64,000 bases of DNA from Sordaria brevicollis (GCA_033439795.1 JAUTDP010000012.1:1240001-1304000), one strand, 5' to 3'. Positions 13,616 to 26,520 are shown, counted from the stretch's first letter. Numbers and translations are program-made. The notes: generated from the sequence alone by a model not told the origin.

Positions 13616-16419
13616 GGTAAGGGAAGCCAGTATAATGATAAGTCGAAGGTGATGTATAGTCTCGAAAACCCCAAATGACAACCCTGGGACTAAGGTTCGT
13701 TGATGGAAAAGGCGGGCGTATTAGGTCCCTTGCGTCTTGATGGTCAAAGCGACACTATCGCCAGTAGTAATATGAACTAAGCCGGTAGTATCTCAACAGC
13801 TGAGTATCGATGAGCCACTAGCTTGTATGTCCCCTTGTTTGTTTGATCATCCAGGGGCAGCTTCACGCGGATTGGGTACCGAGAAAGTGTAATGCGGTCC
13901 AGACATCGATAAGTAGCCGCTCAAGTGATGACGGAAATAGGGACGGGAAGCCGTTATTTGACGCGTCTATAGCCATTCCCATCAAATGCCGGTGCCAAGG
14001 CCAAAGTGACAATATGACGTTCGGCCGCCGGCCTCTTGTGTTCAAAGTTCCGAGTATATTCCAGTTTTTGGCGGCCCTTATTGCCTCGTACTTGCGGAGC
14101 AGGAACAGCCCGCAACTATTATCAGGCATTGCTGACGGAAAGATACGGGCAAAAGGAAGAGGTGGCTCATTTTCCAAGGTGGTACAGCGATGGAATTGGC
14201 TCGGCACACACGATGACCGAAAGCCATGGCGACGAGGTGACTGGCCACCGCACAACGACCAAGAGAAACAAGCCCTTCCGCAGAATATTGGAGTAACATG
14301 TCCCAAGGGATGCAAGATGGAACAGGGCGCATGGAGTTTGTTGGAGATTGCTGAGCCGGCTGGTCATGTGGCGAGTAGGCTTGGGTTTGGCGTGACAAAC
14401 TTTCCCAACGTCCAGACGGCGCCTCATCCATCTCTAACCGACGCGGCTACCCTCCCTCAAAAATCGGTATCCAAAAGGAACACTCGAACCAGACGGGCGG
14501 TTTTCTTTCCCCTTGATCCTTCTCCCGGATTTATCCTTTGCGGGAAGACAACGGAATAAGATTGATGACCCGAGCGGATCAGGGACAGTGTTATAGAATG
14601 ACACCACCACGGTGTCTGTGGAACATTGAAAGCCGAACACACCCGTCCGCGGATACAAATCGGTCGGTTCCATGATCCCCATTGGCAGGTAGATTCCTCC
14701 AAGTGTTGTCCCAGACAAGCAGAAAGACGGATAGACAAAGTTTCATAACAGCGACTGGGGTAAGGGGAACCGGATGAAAAAGGGCTCGATTGGGCAATGG
14801 CGGGGACTCTCAAAAAAGCAAAAGAGGAAAGAGGGCTTGTGACTTGACTTTTTGCTTACCTCCATGTTGAATAAGAACAGCCGTAATGCTACTGCTACCT
14901 TTGCTGCTGGTTGGATGGGCCTGGGTTGTGGTAGTAACAGAGAATTTCAACCATCCCACGGGCAATGGCCCCTTGATTATTCTTCCCGTTCCGTCCCAAC
15001 TTCAAGTCCGGGTCCAGGTCGAAGTCCGTAGCCGTTCGGATTACCAGATGAGATGAGGTGGTGGTAAAGAGTCGCCTTGTAAAGTGTTGGACAAGGGAAC
15101 AGACCGGGCTATCGACCTGACAAGTAAGAGTGAGTAAAGGGTGAATGTGTGGGCGTAAACGAGATGAGGAGGCCTCGCCGGTGTGAGATGTAGTGTGTAC
15201 ACGTGTGTACTCGGTGAGAGACGTTGTGAGTCGGGGTCGGGGGGCCGGTCTGATAGTATGGCCTGACTTACCTCCAACAAGTCAGCGGGACGGTCAACGG
15301 TCAGTCAACCCGCGCCGTGCCTCCCCTGGTCAATGACAACTTGAACTGGTTTTGAAGAACAGACAGAGAAGCATCAAACTCTGAACTGAGTGAAGTCTGG
15401 AAAAGTGATGGCGACTTTAAGGGCGATAAAGACTAGGCAGTCTTCGGATGAAAGAAGCGAGTGAGGAAATTGAAGAGCCGTCGTCAAAGGTGTTGGGAGA
15501 TAGATGCCGATTGGAGTGAGGTTGAAGTATGTCGTCGACGTCGCGGCAAGGCAAGGCAAGATCTGGCTGGAATCCCGCAATCTCGATGATTTTCACGAAT
15601 TGTAACAGGTCAGGTAGGACGACGGAGGTGCATTGGCGGTTGCATTTGGTAACAGTTGCAGCAGCGAGGAATGCTGGTCGCTGAATGCAGCAATCGCGGG
15701 TGCCGCCTGCCCAGGGCCACAGCGAGCAGTGAGGCGGGCACAGTTGCAACGGGGCACGGCGGCAGTGTGGATACGTCTACGGGGTACCGCTTCCCCGCGC
15801 TCCACTATACCGCCGGCAAATATGGGGTATTTACAGGGCAGATAAGAAAATGTCCGATAGAGGTATGGGATTGTCTGAGAGTCCCATGATCTTCAAAGAA
15901 AAAACTTCTGTTTCCCAATATATGGAGCGATGATAGTGTTATTTCACATTCAGGCTCTTAGACATAGCCTCTAGCTACTGTTAAGTGTTAACCCGCCCTT
16001 CTGTGCAGTTCGCCGTCGCGATAACTCCGAGAACCCCATGCTTGGCACCGCCAGAGTGGGCAGATGGGACTTTATCGCGCTGCTCTCACCCCCACTTCTG
16101 TTGCAGTGTTGATAGGGGAGCCTCACCATCTTGATGGGCTGCTGAGTCGACATCGAGGACCCTAACCCTACTTATGTATAGAAAATCACCTGATATAACA
16201 CATCCTGTTTTGATATTCCATGTCTTCATAAACTCAACCACAAACGCCTACTCCGGGGTGTATCATTCATAACCTATCCGTGCCACACCATACATGCTTG
16301 CTTGGTATATAAAGTGAAACGAGAACAACATAGCCAAATCCAAAGCCTGTAACCCAAAGCGATGCCAAAATCGAGAAGAGACAACCCACGCAAGCAAGTT
16401 GACGAATGTAGGGAGGCGC
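13616..16419. other. 2.8-kb spacer between two minus-strand genes
   Basis: The part next to 13,615 is the Gtr2 promoter and leader, and the part next to 16,419 is the 3' UTR of the LMBR1-family gene. Frames of up to 238 codons (13,843-14,559, plus) show no family resemblance and overlap equally long antisense frames, so I treat them as chance. No repeats of note were seen. Confidence 0.5.
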
Positions 16420-18683
16420 TCACAGCCTTATCCTTCCTCCCCCACCACCACCACCGCTGCTACTACCTCCTCCTCCTCCCCCACCAAACCACCTCCGGAT
16501 GTCAGAAAAGTTCTCATTGCCATTACCCCCTGAGCCACCACCGGCACCCGCACTAGTGTCTCCTCCCATCCACTTTGGCTTCGGAAGATCCGTCAACCAC
16601 TTGGGCTTATCAAAGGTATCGATTGTGTTCTTGAACCGATGTCCCAGTGCCTCGAAGAAGTTCTCTTCATCGTCCTCACTTGCCAAGGTCACCTGCCTTG
16701 ACCCCGTACCCACCCTCCTGGCCGAAGTGTTCGCCAACGGCCGCGTATTTGGTGACGTCGCAATAGGGGTTGTCGGGTTTCCGGGCAATGGGTAAGGAGT
16801 TGAGTGGGCTCGGATGGTCAAAATCGGAGTAGCCCGCGGCTGGGACGAAGATGATGAATCCGTATAATGTGACCGGCGGCCGCCACGGATGGCAGCCGAT
16901 GAGCCATTGAGTTCGCGCTCGATAAGATCACGACCCTCGCGCCAGGTGCCGGTACCAAAGTTGGCCCCAAACTCGTCGTCGGATTCCAGGGTGTCGAGAG
17001 CATCGACGCCGAAGCCGAGGGCCCGTTGAATCTTTCCATAAAGCCCAAAGAGGGTAAAGCACACGGGGACAAGGATCATAGCGGGGAACAGGTAGTCGAA
17101 CCACTTTCCAAGGGGCGTGAGGTTGATGAGCTGTCCGAGAAAATCGTAGAATACTGTGTCTTTGTAAACGACGCCGAGGAAGGTCATAAAATTGTACGTG
17201 AGTGGCACGCTGAGGCGGGCAACTTGACTGGCGTACCAAAAGGCAGACTCAGGCGCCGTGTTACGGCGAACCAAAGCCCGACCGCGCCAGACCTTAACTT
17301 CTGTAATGGATATTAAGGCGGCGGCACACATGTATATCATCCAAAGGGCGGCAATCACTTGGCCGGCGAATCCGATTTGGCCCTTGTAACCAACATTGTG
17401 GTGAACAACCGAATACCGAATGACCGAAGCAACGGGGAAAATGCCCTTGACAACTTCGGACCAAACAATGCAGACGGACGCAAGGGCTAGCAGACTGCCA
17501 AACGCAAGGTTGAAATATGGAAGGACGTAGTAGTGATAGAGGAAGCGAGTATAGGGCGTCAAGGGGCTGTGTCTGTCCCAAAAACCGGCGCCCGGAGGAG
17601 GTGCACCAAAGTCTAGTCTCTTGGAAGCAGCCGAGTTGATTATGGCTTGTGTCCTGACAGCGTCATGAAGGAGCCTGTTCCAATCGTTCAAGTAGCGAGA
17701 GCGGGCGTGCTTTGCCCTGACCAGCTGTCTCGTGAGGTCGGCCATGTACTTTTCGGTGATGACCGTCGGAAGTTTAGTCCGGATATATTCGCCGGAGCCG
17801 CGGACCGCGCCTGACGAGGTACTTGAGAGCTGGGACTCTGGGATATTTGTGAGGTCGACCAACTCCTCGATCCAGTCCTGGAAGTTCTTTGCGGTTCCGG
17901 TTTTGCTGCGCTTGCCGAGCTCGGCCACCTGCATCTCCAGATCATCCAGGTTCATCTGCGCATCTTCCATCTGATCATACACTTTGGGAGCCTGCGTCTG
18001 AATTCTACGCAAGCGGCCACTGATATCGGCGTTTCGGAAGAGTCGACGGGGAATGGCGACCAGGCCATGCCCCATAAGATAGATGGCCAATATGAGACCC
18101 CAACAGTATGCAAGAGCCATAACGGTGCTCTTCAGGGATTCGGAAAACCCGCCATATGACCATAGAACGTATAGCAAGCCAATGATTCCCGAACCGAAAA
18201 CGACGGCATAGTACTGGGCGTTTGCGCGAAGTGAGTCTCGGAACTTGGCCTGGGGATCGCGATAACCGGAATCAGAATATTCGCCGAGAATGGGTAGGAT
18301 GAACCTGTTGAATCGTCCTAGTTAGCTTCTATGCCGCTTTATATTTCCAAGCCGGGGTGTCCAGCGAAGACTCACCATGTCAAACAAAAGGTAAGCCAGT
18401 AGGCAATTCTCCAGCAGATGCGTAGAGGGCCGCGCTCCAGCCAGATTCCCCGAGCATCGATATCATCGACCATGGCGCTCGACGCCAGGTCGATGGGTAC
18501 CAACAGTACCATGCTCGCAGGAAGACATAGTGCGAAGAAGATGGGGACCAGAAGATAAGCTGGTGTTGTTCGTAGTGGGAGATAGTGTCGGAGGATGAGG
18601 AGGACGATGACCGAGATCACGAAAAGCGCGACCGAAGCAAACACCTCGGAGGCCACGGGCGATTGCGTCGAAGCAAATTCCAT
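16420..18683 (-). CDS. LMBR1-family polytopic membrane protein
   Basis: Two exons (18,683-18,376 and 18,304-16,420) give 730 aa. The 71-nt intron has a GTGAGT donor, a GCTAAC branch site and a CAACAG acceptor, and the junction reads FCLTW/FILPILGEYSD. Exon 1 carries three hydrophobic segments (about residues 15-35, 42-65 and 90-103). More follow near 125-165, 320-350, 375-400, 425-450 and 475-505. A charged loop around 180-300 contains coiled-coil-like DQMEDAQMNLDDLEMQVAEL, the usual position in LMBR1-like proteins. The last 180 residues are cytosolic-looking: Ser/Thr/Arg-rich, then almost pure Gly/Ser. LMBR1-family proteins include lipocalin-receptor-like and lysosomal membrane proteins; the fungal role is not established and I do not assign one. 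The start is 0.9-1.0 kb from the divergent aldehyde dehydrogenase gene. Confidence 0.85.
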
Positions 18684-19560
18684 AGTGACAAATCGCTTAA
18701 TAATAGTTGCGCATAGTATTCATTTCTCTTGGGATCGTCGCGGTGTGCTGATGTCTGTCGTGAGAAAGTGTCATACCTAACTTTCCCTTAGGTCGGGTTG
18801 AACCGACAAGTCCCAAGGGAACAGATCGTGGAAGGAACCGCAAAACGTCATGTCATGTCACACCGCGCCCTAACAGTGGGCAATGACCCGCTTACGGCGG
18901 CTGCAGGGCATTGCATGTCCCCGTTTCTGGGGGGACGACAGGGGGGTTACAACTGAAAGTTGGGACCAACTGCAGGTCATTGCTTCCATGGCTGGCAGGC
19001 CCGAGGAATCATGGGGGCTGTTCCATATTGTTGATTGGAAGGCTCAGAATAGCTGCATTTTTTATCCTTCATCCTCTGTGTCACCAAGTTACCTTTTTAT
19101 GATGCTGTTACATAAGGCAAATCTCCAATTGCAACAAGACACTGCGACATATGAAAGACCATCAAATCGCCAAGAAGGACAGCCAAGTGCGAGATATGTA
19201 CACAAGAAAATCGATAAACACCGTATCGGTCTATCGGAACACCGCAATGGATGGACCCTGTTTACTGTCTTGGCTCAAAGAGGGAAAGAAGTCCACGGCA
19301 CAGGATGCCCACTTGATGGCTGTTGGCCCACTTGATCGGCGCTCCGCAGTCACGATAAGATGCGTTACCCGGATCGGGTGGTCCAGATCCCTCAGGGTGT
19401 CCGACTCGGCGAGAATGCCACTGCTTCAACCGGGAAGGAAGTGCAGTAACAGTGTAACACTCCACGTCTCTGCCCCGCCTTATCACTCGTCGACGAGAAG
19501 CTGAGGTGAGGGGTTGAAGTTGAACGGCCATCTATCAAAGGTGTCAGGTAAAGGTATAAG
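18684..19560. promoter_or_regulatory. Shared divergent intergenic region (LMBR1-family / aldehyde dehydrogenase)
   Basis: The LMBR1-family gene is transcribed leftward and the aldehyde dehydrogenase gene rightward from this interval, so it should hold both promoters. I saw no recognisable coding frame and no defined operator. The sequence just before 19,717 is pyrimidine-rich, as expected of a fungal leader. Confidence 0.5.
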
Positions 19561-19716
19561 ATGAGCCTCTTCCTCCGTTCCAGTTGCCCGGGCTCAGTTC
19601 CCTTGTGGAAGCACTTATTGTATAAGAACAAAGGAAAACAAGTCTATCACGCCCAGCTCTCTTCTTCACGAACTTTCTCATCAACCTCACCTTTCTTCAG
19701 GAAAACAAAGTCCAAC

Positions 19717-21271
19717 ATGGAGGTAGAGCTTACAGCCCCCAACGGCAAGAAGTGGTCGCAGCCACTAGGCCTCTTTATCAACAACGAGTTTGTCAAGAGC
19801 TCGAACGAGCAAAAGTTGGCTTCTATCAACCCAACGTATGTTCAACAGACCTCATCTCACCTACCCTACTTACTGAATCACCCTTACTGACAACACCCAC
19901 AGTACCGAAGAGGAAATCTGCTCAGTGTACGCCGCAACAGCCGAGGATGTCGACGCCGCAGTAACAGCAGCCCGCAAGGCCTTCAAGCACGAGTCTTGGA
20001 AGTCTCTATCAGGCACTGAGCGCGGCGCTCTTATGCTCAAGCTGGCCGAACTAGTGGAAAAGAACGCCGAGACACTAGCCACCATCGAGTGCCTGGACAA
20101 CGGCAAGCCGTATCAGACAGCCCTTACCGAGAACGTGCCCGAAGTCATCAACGTCCTCAGGTACTATGCCGGCTATGCGGACAAGAACTTTGGCTCAGTG
20201 ATTGACGTCGGCCCGGCCAAGTTTGCCTATACGGTCAAGGAACCCCTCGGCGTGTGCGGTCAGATTATCCCCTGGAACTACCCGCTAGACATGGCCGCGT
20301 GGAAGCTTGGTCCGGCCCTATGCTGCGGCAATACCATTGTCCTCAAGCTGGCCGAGCAGACGCCCCTGTCTATGCTGTACGTGGCTAAGCTCATCAAGGA
20401 GGCCGGCTTCCCGCCGGGTGTGATCAACATCATCAACGGACACGGCAGGGAAGCGGGTTCCGCGCTTGTGCAACACCCTCAAGTGGATAAGATTGCCTTT
20501 ACCGGCAGCACCGCCACGGGCAAGGAGATCATGAAGATGGCTTCTTTGACTATGAAGAACATCACATTGGAGACGGGCGGCAAGTCACCACTGATCGTTT
20601 TTGAGGATGCCGACCTCGAGTTGGCCGCGACATGGTCACATATCGGCATCATGAGCAACCAGGGCCAGATCTGCACAGCCACATCACGCATTCTCGTGCA
20701 AGAGAAGATTTACGATGAGTTTGTTGAAAAGTTCAAGGCCAAGGTCCAGGAGGTTTCGGTCCTCGGCGATCCCTTCGAGGAGAGCACCTTCCAAGGACCT
20801 CAGGTCACCAAGGCGCAGTACGAGCGTGTTCTGGGCTACATCAAGGCCGGAAAGGAAGAGGGCGCCACGGTGATGTTGGGTGGTGAGCCGGCTCCACAAA
20901 ACGGCAAGGGCTTCTTCGTGGCGCCCACAGTCTTTACCAACGTCAAGCCGACCATGAAGATCTTCAAGGAGGAAATCTTTGGACCCTGCGTGGCCATCAC
21001 CTCGTTCAAGTCGGAAGAGGAGGCGTTGACGCTGGCCAACGATAGTATGTACGGCCTGGGAGCGGCTCTGTTCACCAAGGACTTGACCAGGGCGCACAGA
21101 GTGGCGCGGGAGATTGAGGCCGGTATGGTCTGGGTCAACAGCAGCAATGATTCGGACTTTAGGATCCCATTCGGAGGTGTGAAGCAGTCCGGTATTGGGA
21201 GAGAGTTGGGAGAGGCTGGCTTGGCACCTTATTGCAATGTCAAGAGTATCCATGTAAACATGGCGGCCTGA
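19717..21271 (+). CDS. NAD(P)-dependent aldehyde dehydrogenase
   Basis: The enzyme oxidises aldehydes such as acetaldehyde to carboxylic acids. Exon 1 (19,717-19,835) and exon 2 (19,903-21,271) give 495 aa, the normal length for the class-1/2 fold. The 67-nt intron interrupts the N-terminal strand and the junction reads SINPTTEEEICSVYAATAEDV. Visible family motifs are GQIIPWNYPL, the substrate-channel and cofactor region FTGSTATGKEIM, catalytic base E263 in LETGGKSP, nucleophile C297 in NQGQICTATS, EEIFGPC and the C-terminal PFGGVKQSGIGRELGE. I chose the ATG at 19,717 because homologous enzymes start at this distance from the fold. The frame stays open upstream to an ATG at 19,561, adding a basic, Ser-rich, acid-free stretch that resembles a mitochondrial presequence (see findings). 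The enzyme could therefore be cytosolic, mitochondrial or both. Confidence 0.95.
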
Positions 21272-21956
21272 AGGATTGTAGAGAGTTAGATACCATGAAT
21301 TTGAGCGTAATTCCAAGGCTCTGGTCCATCACTGCGTGTTGAATCATATTCCAACAAACCCGTCAACTTCGAATCCTTTTGGAGGTCCCATATCACTGAT
21401 GATGCTGGTCATAGCGTTCCGTCTAGCTGGGAACCTCCTGGCACACCCCGGACTTCTTCCCCACGATTGGAGGGGAGAGTTCTGGGCTTCAAGTTGACCG
21501 AGTGTTTTCCGGCGGTATCCAATGAGCAATTCGAAGCTGTCTGTCGAGATGACGTCGAGGGCGTTTTCGCAGTGTGTTAATCAGACTGCGAATATGGGAT
21601 CTGTGGCTCTAAGCTGCCCACTAACCGTGGGGATGAGTTGGAGGCCAAGCAATCCCCCCTCCCAGCCCCACATGAGCTCTTCAGGTAGAGGGGCATAGTC
21701 TATTTAGCCTATATAGCTGATCTAGACCGCATCACATGCGACCAATTGAAATAAGTCTGACGTTGTCCTCTTGCTCCTTGACGACAGGGTCTGCGATCTG
21801 CAACCATCATCACTTTTTGTCCTCAGCTTTCAACTTCACATATATCCTATTGTTAATTTTAATCCCCATTCCCTACCAGATCATAAGTTTCAATACGCGA
21901 CTTAAGTACTCGATCGAAACCGAAGTCATCATCAACACCCAGCCGATTTTAACACG
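21272..21956. other. Spacer and Sec12 promoter region
   Basis: This holds the 3' UTR of the aldehyde dehydrogenase and the promoter and leader of Sec12. The last 120 bases before the Sec12 ATG are rich in C, A and T runs, like a fungal 5' UTR. There is no coding signal. Confidence 0.5.
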
Positions 21957-23981
21957 ATGGTCCAAATCCCGTCTGCGGAACTGCGCACCTCGTACTCCCT
22001 CTACTCCCTCGACTTCGACCCCGAAGATGCGAACCGACTTATCGTAGCCGGTGGTGGTGGCCCCGGTAACCATGGTGTAGGAAACAAGATTACTGTCATC
22101 GACGCATCACGCCCCGATACCCTCGACATCGTATCCGAGATCGAGCTCAGTCGCGACGAGGACAGTGTCGCGACTCTCGCTGTCGGGCCCCGAAACAAGG
22201 ATTCGATCCTGCTCTACGCTGGTGTTAACTCGAGCGCCGCCGATATCGCCAAGGGCAACAACGAGCACTTCCGCGTTTTCAGCCTAGACCAGCCGTCCAA
22301 AGCCAAGGCTTCGTCCGACACGCCCAAGATCACCGAGCTATCGCGCTCTTCCCTGTTCGAGACAACCGAGAAGGATGCTTATCAGAGAGTGTTGCGTCTG
22401 TCCCAGCCGTTTTCCGGTTCAGCCCAGGTCGGCGCCGTCGCGACGGGATTCTCGAAAGACCCGGAGATTGCCCTCTTCGATGTTCCCAGCACCGGCGGTG
22501 CCACTCCCAAGCTCAGGGGTAATCTGGAGCTGGTGAGGGAGGCTGTGGACGTTGATATCATTCAGACTGGCCAAGATAGTTACCAGCTCGCTTATTGCGA
22601 CGAGCTCGAGCTGCGCACCATGAACATCGGCAAGGGCGTTTCCGAAGGTCCCAAGCTAGTCTTTACCATGCCAGACGAGCAGGCCCTCACCGGAGCCGCC
22701 AGGCCCTCGTTCCGATCCGTGCGCTATTTGACCCCGGACTTCATCCTGGCCGTTGCCAACCTGCCTAAAGGTGGTGGCGTGGTTCTTCACGGATTCCGTA
22801 TGCCCAAGGATGACAAGGTTCACGGAAAGCTTAGAGAGAAGGACGAGGAGAAGGTTAAGGAAGCCAACGGCGACGTGGACGGTGCGGCCGCCACCAATGG
22901 GGACGCCAACGGAACCGCGGATAAGACCGTCGTAGCTACAACGGTGGAGGAGCCCAAAGCAAGACTGTGCGTTTCTACGAAACTCCCTAGCTCTGTGACG
23001 CGCGCTACCGGTCTTGCTATCCGCAACCTCTCGCCTCCTGCTTCGCCAACCGCCAAGCAGGGCGACGCGCAGTTCGTCATTGCCGTTACCGGACAGGATA
23101 GCTCGATTACTCTTTACACACTAGACCATCAGTCAGTGGCCGACATCAACCTCATTGTTAACCTCTTCAAGGTCACCACCTTCAAGAACGTTCACAATGG
23201 TCCTATATCCGGCGTGGCCTTCTCCTACGTCAGCCCGCTCGCCGCCGACTCCGACTCCGACTCCGAAAAGTCGGACGCAAAGGCCGTCGCCAAGGTCCGT
23301 CCCGAGTACCTCAAGTTAGCCTCCATTGGCTCCGTCGGCAACTCCGCCATCGTGCACTCGCTTCCGCTCAAGAAGTTCGTCGACAAGACGGCCCACACCC
23401 GCCGCGGCGGTGCTCCTCGCCCCGCCCGCTACGTCCTGGCGCTCAAGAGCCAAGCGCCCTCACCCAAGGGCCTCCTCCTCTTCACGGCCCTAATCACCCT
23501 CTTCATCGGCCTCTTCGTCCAGAGCTTCCTCGAAATCAAGGGTTACTCCAGCCCCATGATTGGCGCTAGGCGATTCGTGCCTGTCAGCTGGCAGCAGAAT
23601 CCACGCTACCGCGCTGGTCAGAGCGTGGTCGGCAACGTCCACTACGCGAACTCGGAGACGCTCACCCCGGATGGCGTGCACGGCTTCCTGGCTTCGCTAC
23701 TGGCGGAGAAGGACCTGAAAGTGCAGGATGGACAGGCCAAGAAGGTGGTTCTGAACGTCGGGGCGGAGGACGGGAAGGTTCAGGTTAGTGGACACGATGC
23801 CGAGGTGGGTAACACGCAGCCGACACCCAAGGAGTGGGATGAGCTGCATGAGGCGCAGAAGAAGGTCTGGAAGGAGAAGTTGAAGGCGGCGGGCCACTGG
23901 GGAGAGGAGATGGGGGAGACAATCTTTAAGAACATTTTGTTTGGAGAGTTGGGGGCCGTCGTTGGTGGACTCGTTCGTTAA
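21957..23981 (+). CDS. sec12: Sec12, ER membrane guanine nucleotide exchange factor for Sar1
   Basis: Sec12 catalyses GDP-to-GTP exchange on Sar1 at the ER surface and so starts COPII vesicle coat assembly. A single exon encodes 674 aa. The N-terminal 500 residues form a degenerate WD40 propeller: short strands such as YSLYSLDFDPEDANRLIVAG, RVLRLSQPFSGSAQVGAVATGF and TFKNVHNGPISGVAFSYVS. Near residue 25 is the Gly-rich, Asn-containing loop (GGGGPGNHGVGNKI) that corresponds to the potassium-binding K loop needed for exchange activity. One membrane segment lies at about 505-525 (GLLLFTALITLFIGLFVQSF), followed by a lumenal tail of about 150 residues. An insertion of about 60 residues near 290-350 is Asp/Ala/Asn-rich and probably a disordered loop. 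Its substrate Sar1 is encoded about 8.4 kb downstream on the other strand. Confidence 0.93.
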   Translation: MVQIPSAELRTSYSLYSLDFDPEDANRLIVAGGGGPGNHGVGNKITVIDASRPDTLDIVSEIELSRDEDSVATLAVGPRNKDSILLYAGVNSSAADIAKGNNEHFRVFSLDQPSKAKASSDTPKITELSRSSLFETTEKDAYQRVLRLSQPFSGSAQVGAVATGFSKDPEIALFDVPSTGGATPKLRGNLELVREAVDVDIIQTGQDSYQLAYCDELELRTMNIGKGVSEGPKLVFTMPDEQALTGAARPSFRSVRYLTPDFILAVANLPKGGGVVLHGFRMPKDDKVHGKLREKDEEKVKEANGDVDGAAATNGDANGTADKTVVATTVEEPKARLCVSTKLPSSVTRATGLAIRNLSPPASPTAKQGDAQFVIAVTGQDSSITLYTLDHQSVADINLIVNLFKVTTFKNVHNGPISGVAFSYVSPLAADSDSDSEKSDAKAVAKVRPEYLKLASIGSVGNSAIVHSLPLKKFVDKTAHTRRGGAPRPARYVLALKSQAPSPKGLLLFTALITLFIGLFVQSFLEIKGYSSPMIGARRFVPVSWQQNPRYRAGQSVVGNVHYANSETLTPDGVHGFLASLLAEKDLKVQDGQAKKVVLNVGAEDGKVQVSGHDAEVGNTQPTPKEWDELHEAQKKVWKEKLKAAGHWGEEMGETIFKNILFGELGAVVGGLVR

Positions 23982-26520
23982 AAAGAGAAGGGATGATTAA
24001 TGGGTCTAATAATGATAGGGTCAAGGGGTAAGGCGGAAAAGTAAGATCAGTCAACTGTTGTACGAGAGGCTGGCAAGTTTTGGTATAGTGTTTCTTCTAT
24101 CGATGTTTTCCTATCGCAAATCTTCTTGCCGTGGGTATATCGACATGGACGTGGGAATTGATGGACGAGACAATAATGAAGCGAAAAGAATAAGCGATAT
24201 TCTTCAGCAGCCCTACCAAATTCAAATTTGGGTTATCGTCATAAGCAAAGCACACGACACCCCAATATATCTACAACCCTCCTTACCCGCAACCCCCACT
24301 ACTTCCACTTTACCTTATCCCTATACATATGCTTCTCGATATTAATGGCCCGTTCCATTCCCGCTTACCCGGGTGGCATACCCCTTATTTATCTTTCTCT
24401 TCGACCTCACCTCGTTCACTTGGGCGGAGGACAAAAGGTGAGTAAGCTTCAATATATTTGCGTCAACCATCAACTGCACGTTTCTCCCTTGCAGTCTGTC
24501 TGGTGTGCCCTGTCTGGTCCCTCGTGCGTGCGTACTGCATGTCTTATCTTTATTCTGGTGTCTGTCTCGGTTCTCGGGCGGCTCGCTTGACCGACTGCGT
24601 TCGTCGAAGAGAGGGAGGGAGGCGAGGTGAGGCGAGTCGAGAGGAAGACACACAACACGCGATAGACCATCTTGTATTTTGCCTTTTGTCGTGTCCGGGA
24701 TGGCTGGATGCCACTGGACCCGTTTAAGCCAGACTCTTCAGCTACTACCGGGCTGTTGCACAAAGCCAGGGGGCCCCCTTACGATCTCAACCCGGTTTGA
24801 CTGATGCCAGAATGCAGTGACCCGTCCGCTACGTATGTACATACATACACCTACCCGTCAACCATAGTTTGGATTGGGCCTTGACCTCCTCCTCAAAAAA
24901 GAGTAAGGACAGGAAGAAGGCCAACTTGGTTTTCCCTTCTCCAACATCTTTTTCTCCAATCACCGACACTCTTACCGTCCCGCTGCCGTCGGTATTGAAG
25001 CAGCCCCGGCTGTTGGTAGTACGATGGATGAAAGCTGACTGTAGTATCACCACAAACTTCGTGCTTCCTCCACCCAGCATTACACAGCAGCATATCTGTC
25101 TAGTACAGTATCTTACTTCCGCCCATCAGTGTACGACCAGAACATCCAAGATCCTGGCACTTCATTGTTGCCTTGCCTGGGTCATATATGTAGATAGGTA
25201 AGAGCTGGCCGGAACGGAGCGGGATGATTATGTTTTAAAAGATGCTGTACCTTTTGAGATGTTGATTGATAACGGCTGGATGGTTAGTTCAAACTAAGAG
25301 AAATACCGACTTTTTGACACTGAAGGGGCCTATATACATCTGACTTTGACTAACGCACTCCCCGGCCCGGAATCATATATCTGCGAAACCTTTTCGTAAC
25401 TGGCTACTTACTCAATATAGGACAGATACGGATATGATAGCCACCTGCACAAAAACCATATTCTTAGCTACATAGCTGTTCATTGACCATGACCAGTCGG
25501 ATGGTGGGGAAGGGAGGTGACCTAACCATGTGCTTGGCCATCGGCTTGCCTGCAGTCGATTTTGCTTGCTTTTTTCGTTTTCTCTCGTTCCTGTTCCTCC
25601 TTCGTGGTGCGACGCACAAACATGGAAGGGTTCCATCAGTCACTCATGATGTATGGGACGGTGTGGACGAATGGTATCAGAAGGGCAATATACAACGCAG
25701 CCATCTAGAGGAAACGTCTTCCGGACTGCTTTTTTCTGACGACCTTTCTCGAACCAGCATCCTGTCTTCCTCTTCCCTTTTTTACCCTTCCTCCTCTCCC
25801 TCACACCCTCCCTCTTTCTTTTCTAAGCCCCGAGGCTTGACTCTGTCTCACGTTCAGGTCTGAGCCGTGTCTTGTGCTTACCTCTACAATCTCACCCGGT
25901 TTTGTTTCTCCCCACGATCGGACCTTCCTTCCCTCCTTCTCACGTTAATCCCCACTTACTACAACGGGTGGTAACTTCCACTTCCCACCTCTCAACGACA
26001 CAGCCAGAAGTACCGTAACTGAACTGGAACTTGTAGAGGGAAGGAGCAGCACAAAAGAAGGGAAGTTGCGTCTGCCACCTCCCCTCTCTTCCCTCCTGTT
26101 CGTTTGCGTTCTTGCCTTATTGCTCTCCTGTACCCTGACATTTCGAAGTGGCGGTGGTGCCTGACCCAGTTTCAACTCTTCGTTCGCATCGATTATCTGA
26201 CAACTCCTTTTCTGCATCAATCTTTTCGGACTCATCAGATTTGTTCGAGTTTTATTCGAGTTCTATCGTTTTATCAGGAAAACCGCTCCAACACTTATTG
26301 CTGCCGCTAATCCCCGGCCTGGCTAAACGGATCACAAAAAGTTTCTGTCTCGCAAGGCTCTTGGAAGGTTGTGACAAATTTTGGATTTTAACGTCCAGAG
26401 CCCCGAAGACATTCAGAACTTCGACCTTCGGGAAGCCCGTGAGCGTGAAAGCGCTTCTATTTGGCCACTGCTCAAAGGGTTATCTTAATTTTCTCAAGTC
26501 ACGACTGAATACCTTCAACT
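23982..26520. other. 2.5-kb spacer upstream of the MIF-domain gene
   Basis: There is no coding frame with recognisable features. The stretch from 25,780 to 26,110 is strongly C/T-rich on the plus strand, as in a promoter and leader. The region should hold the Sec12 3' UTR and the promoter and long leader of the gene starting at 26,521. Confidence 0.5.

Noticed and set aside
13843..14559. 238-codon plus-strand open frame between Gtr2 and the LMBR1-family gene
   Set aside because: Several antisense and other-frame ORFs cover the same bases, and the translation shows no motif or ordered segment typical of a protein.
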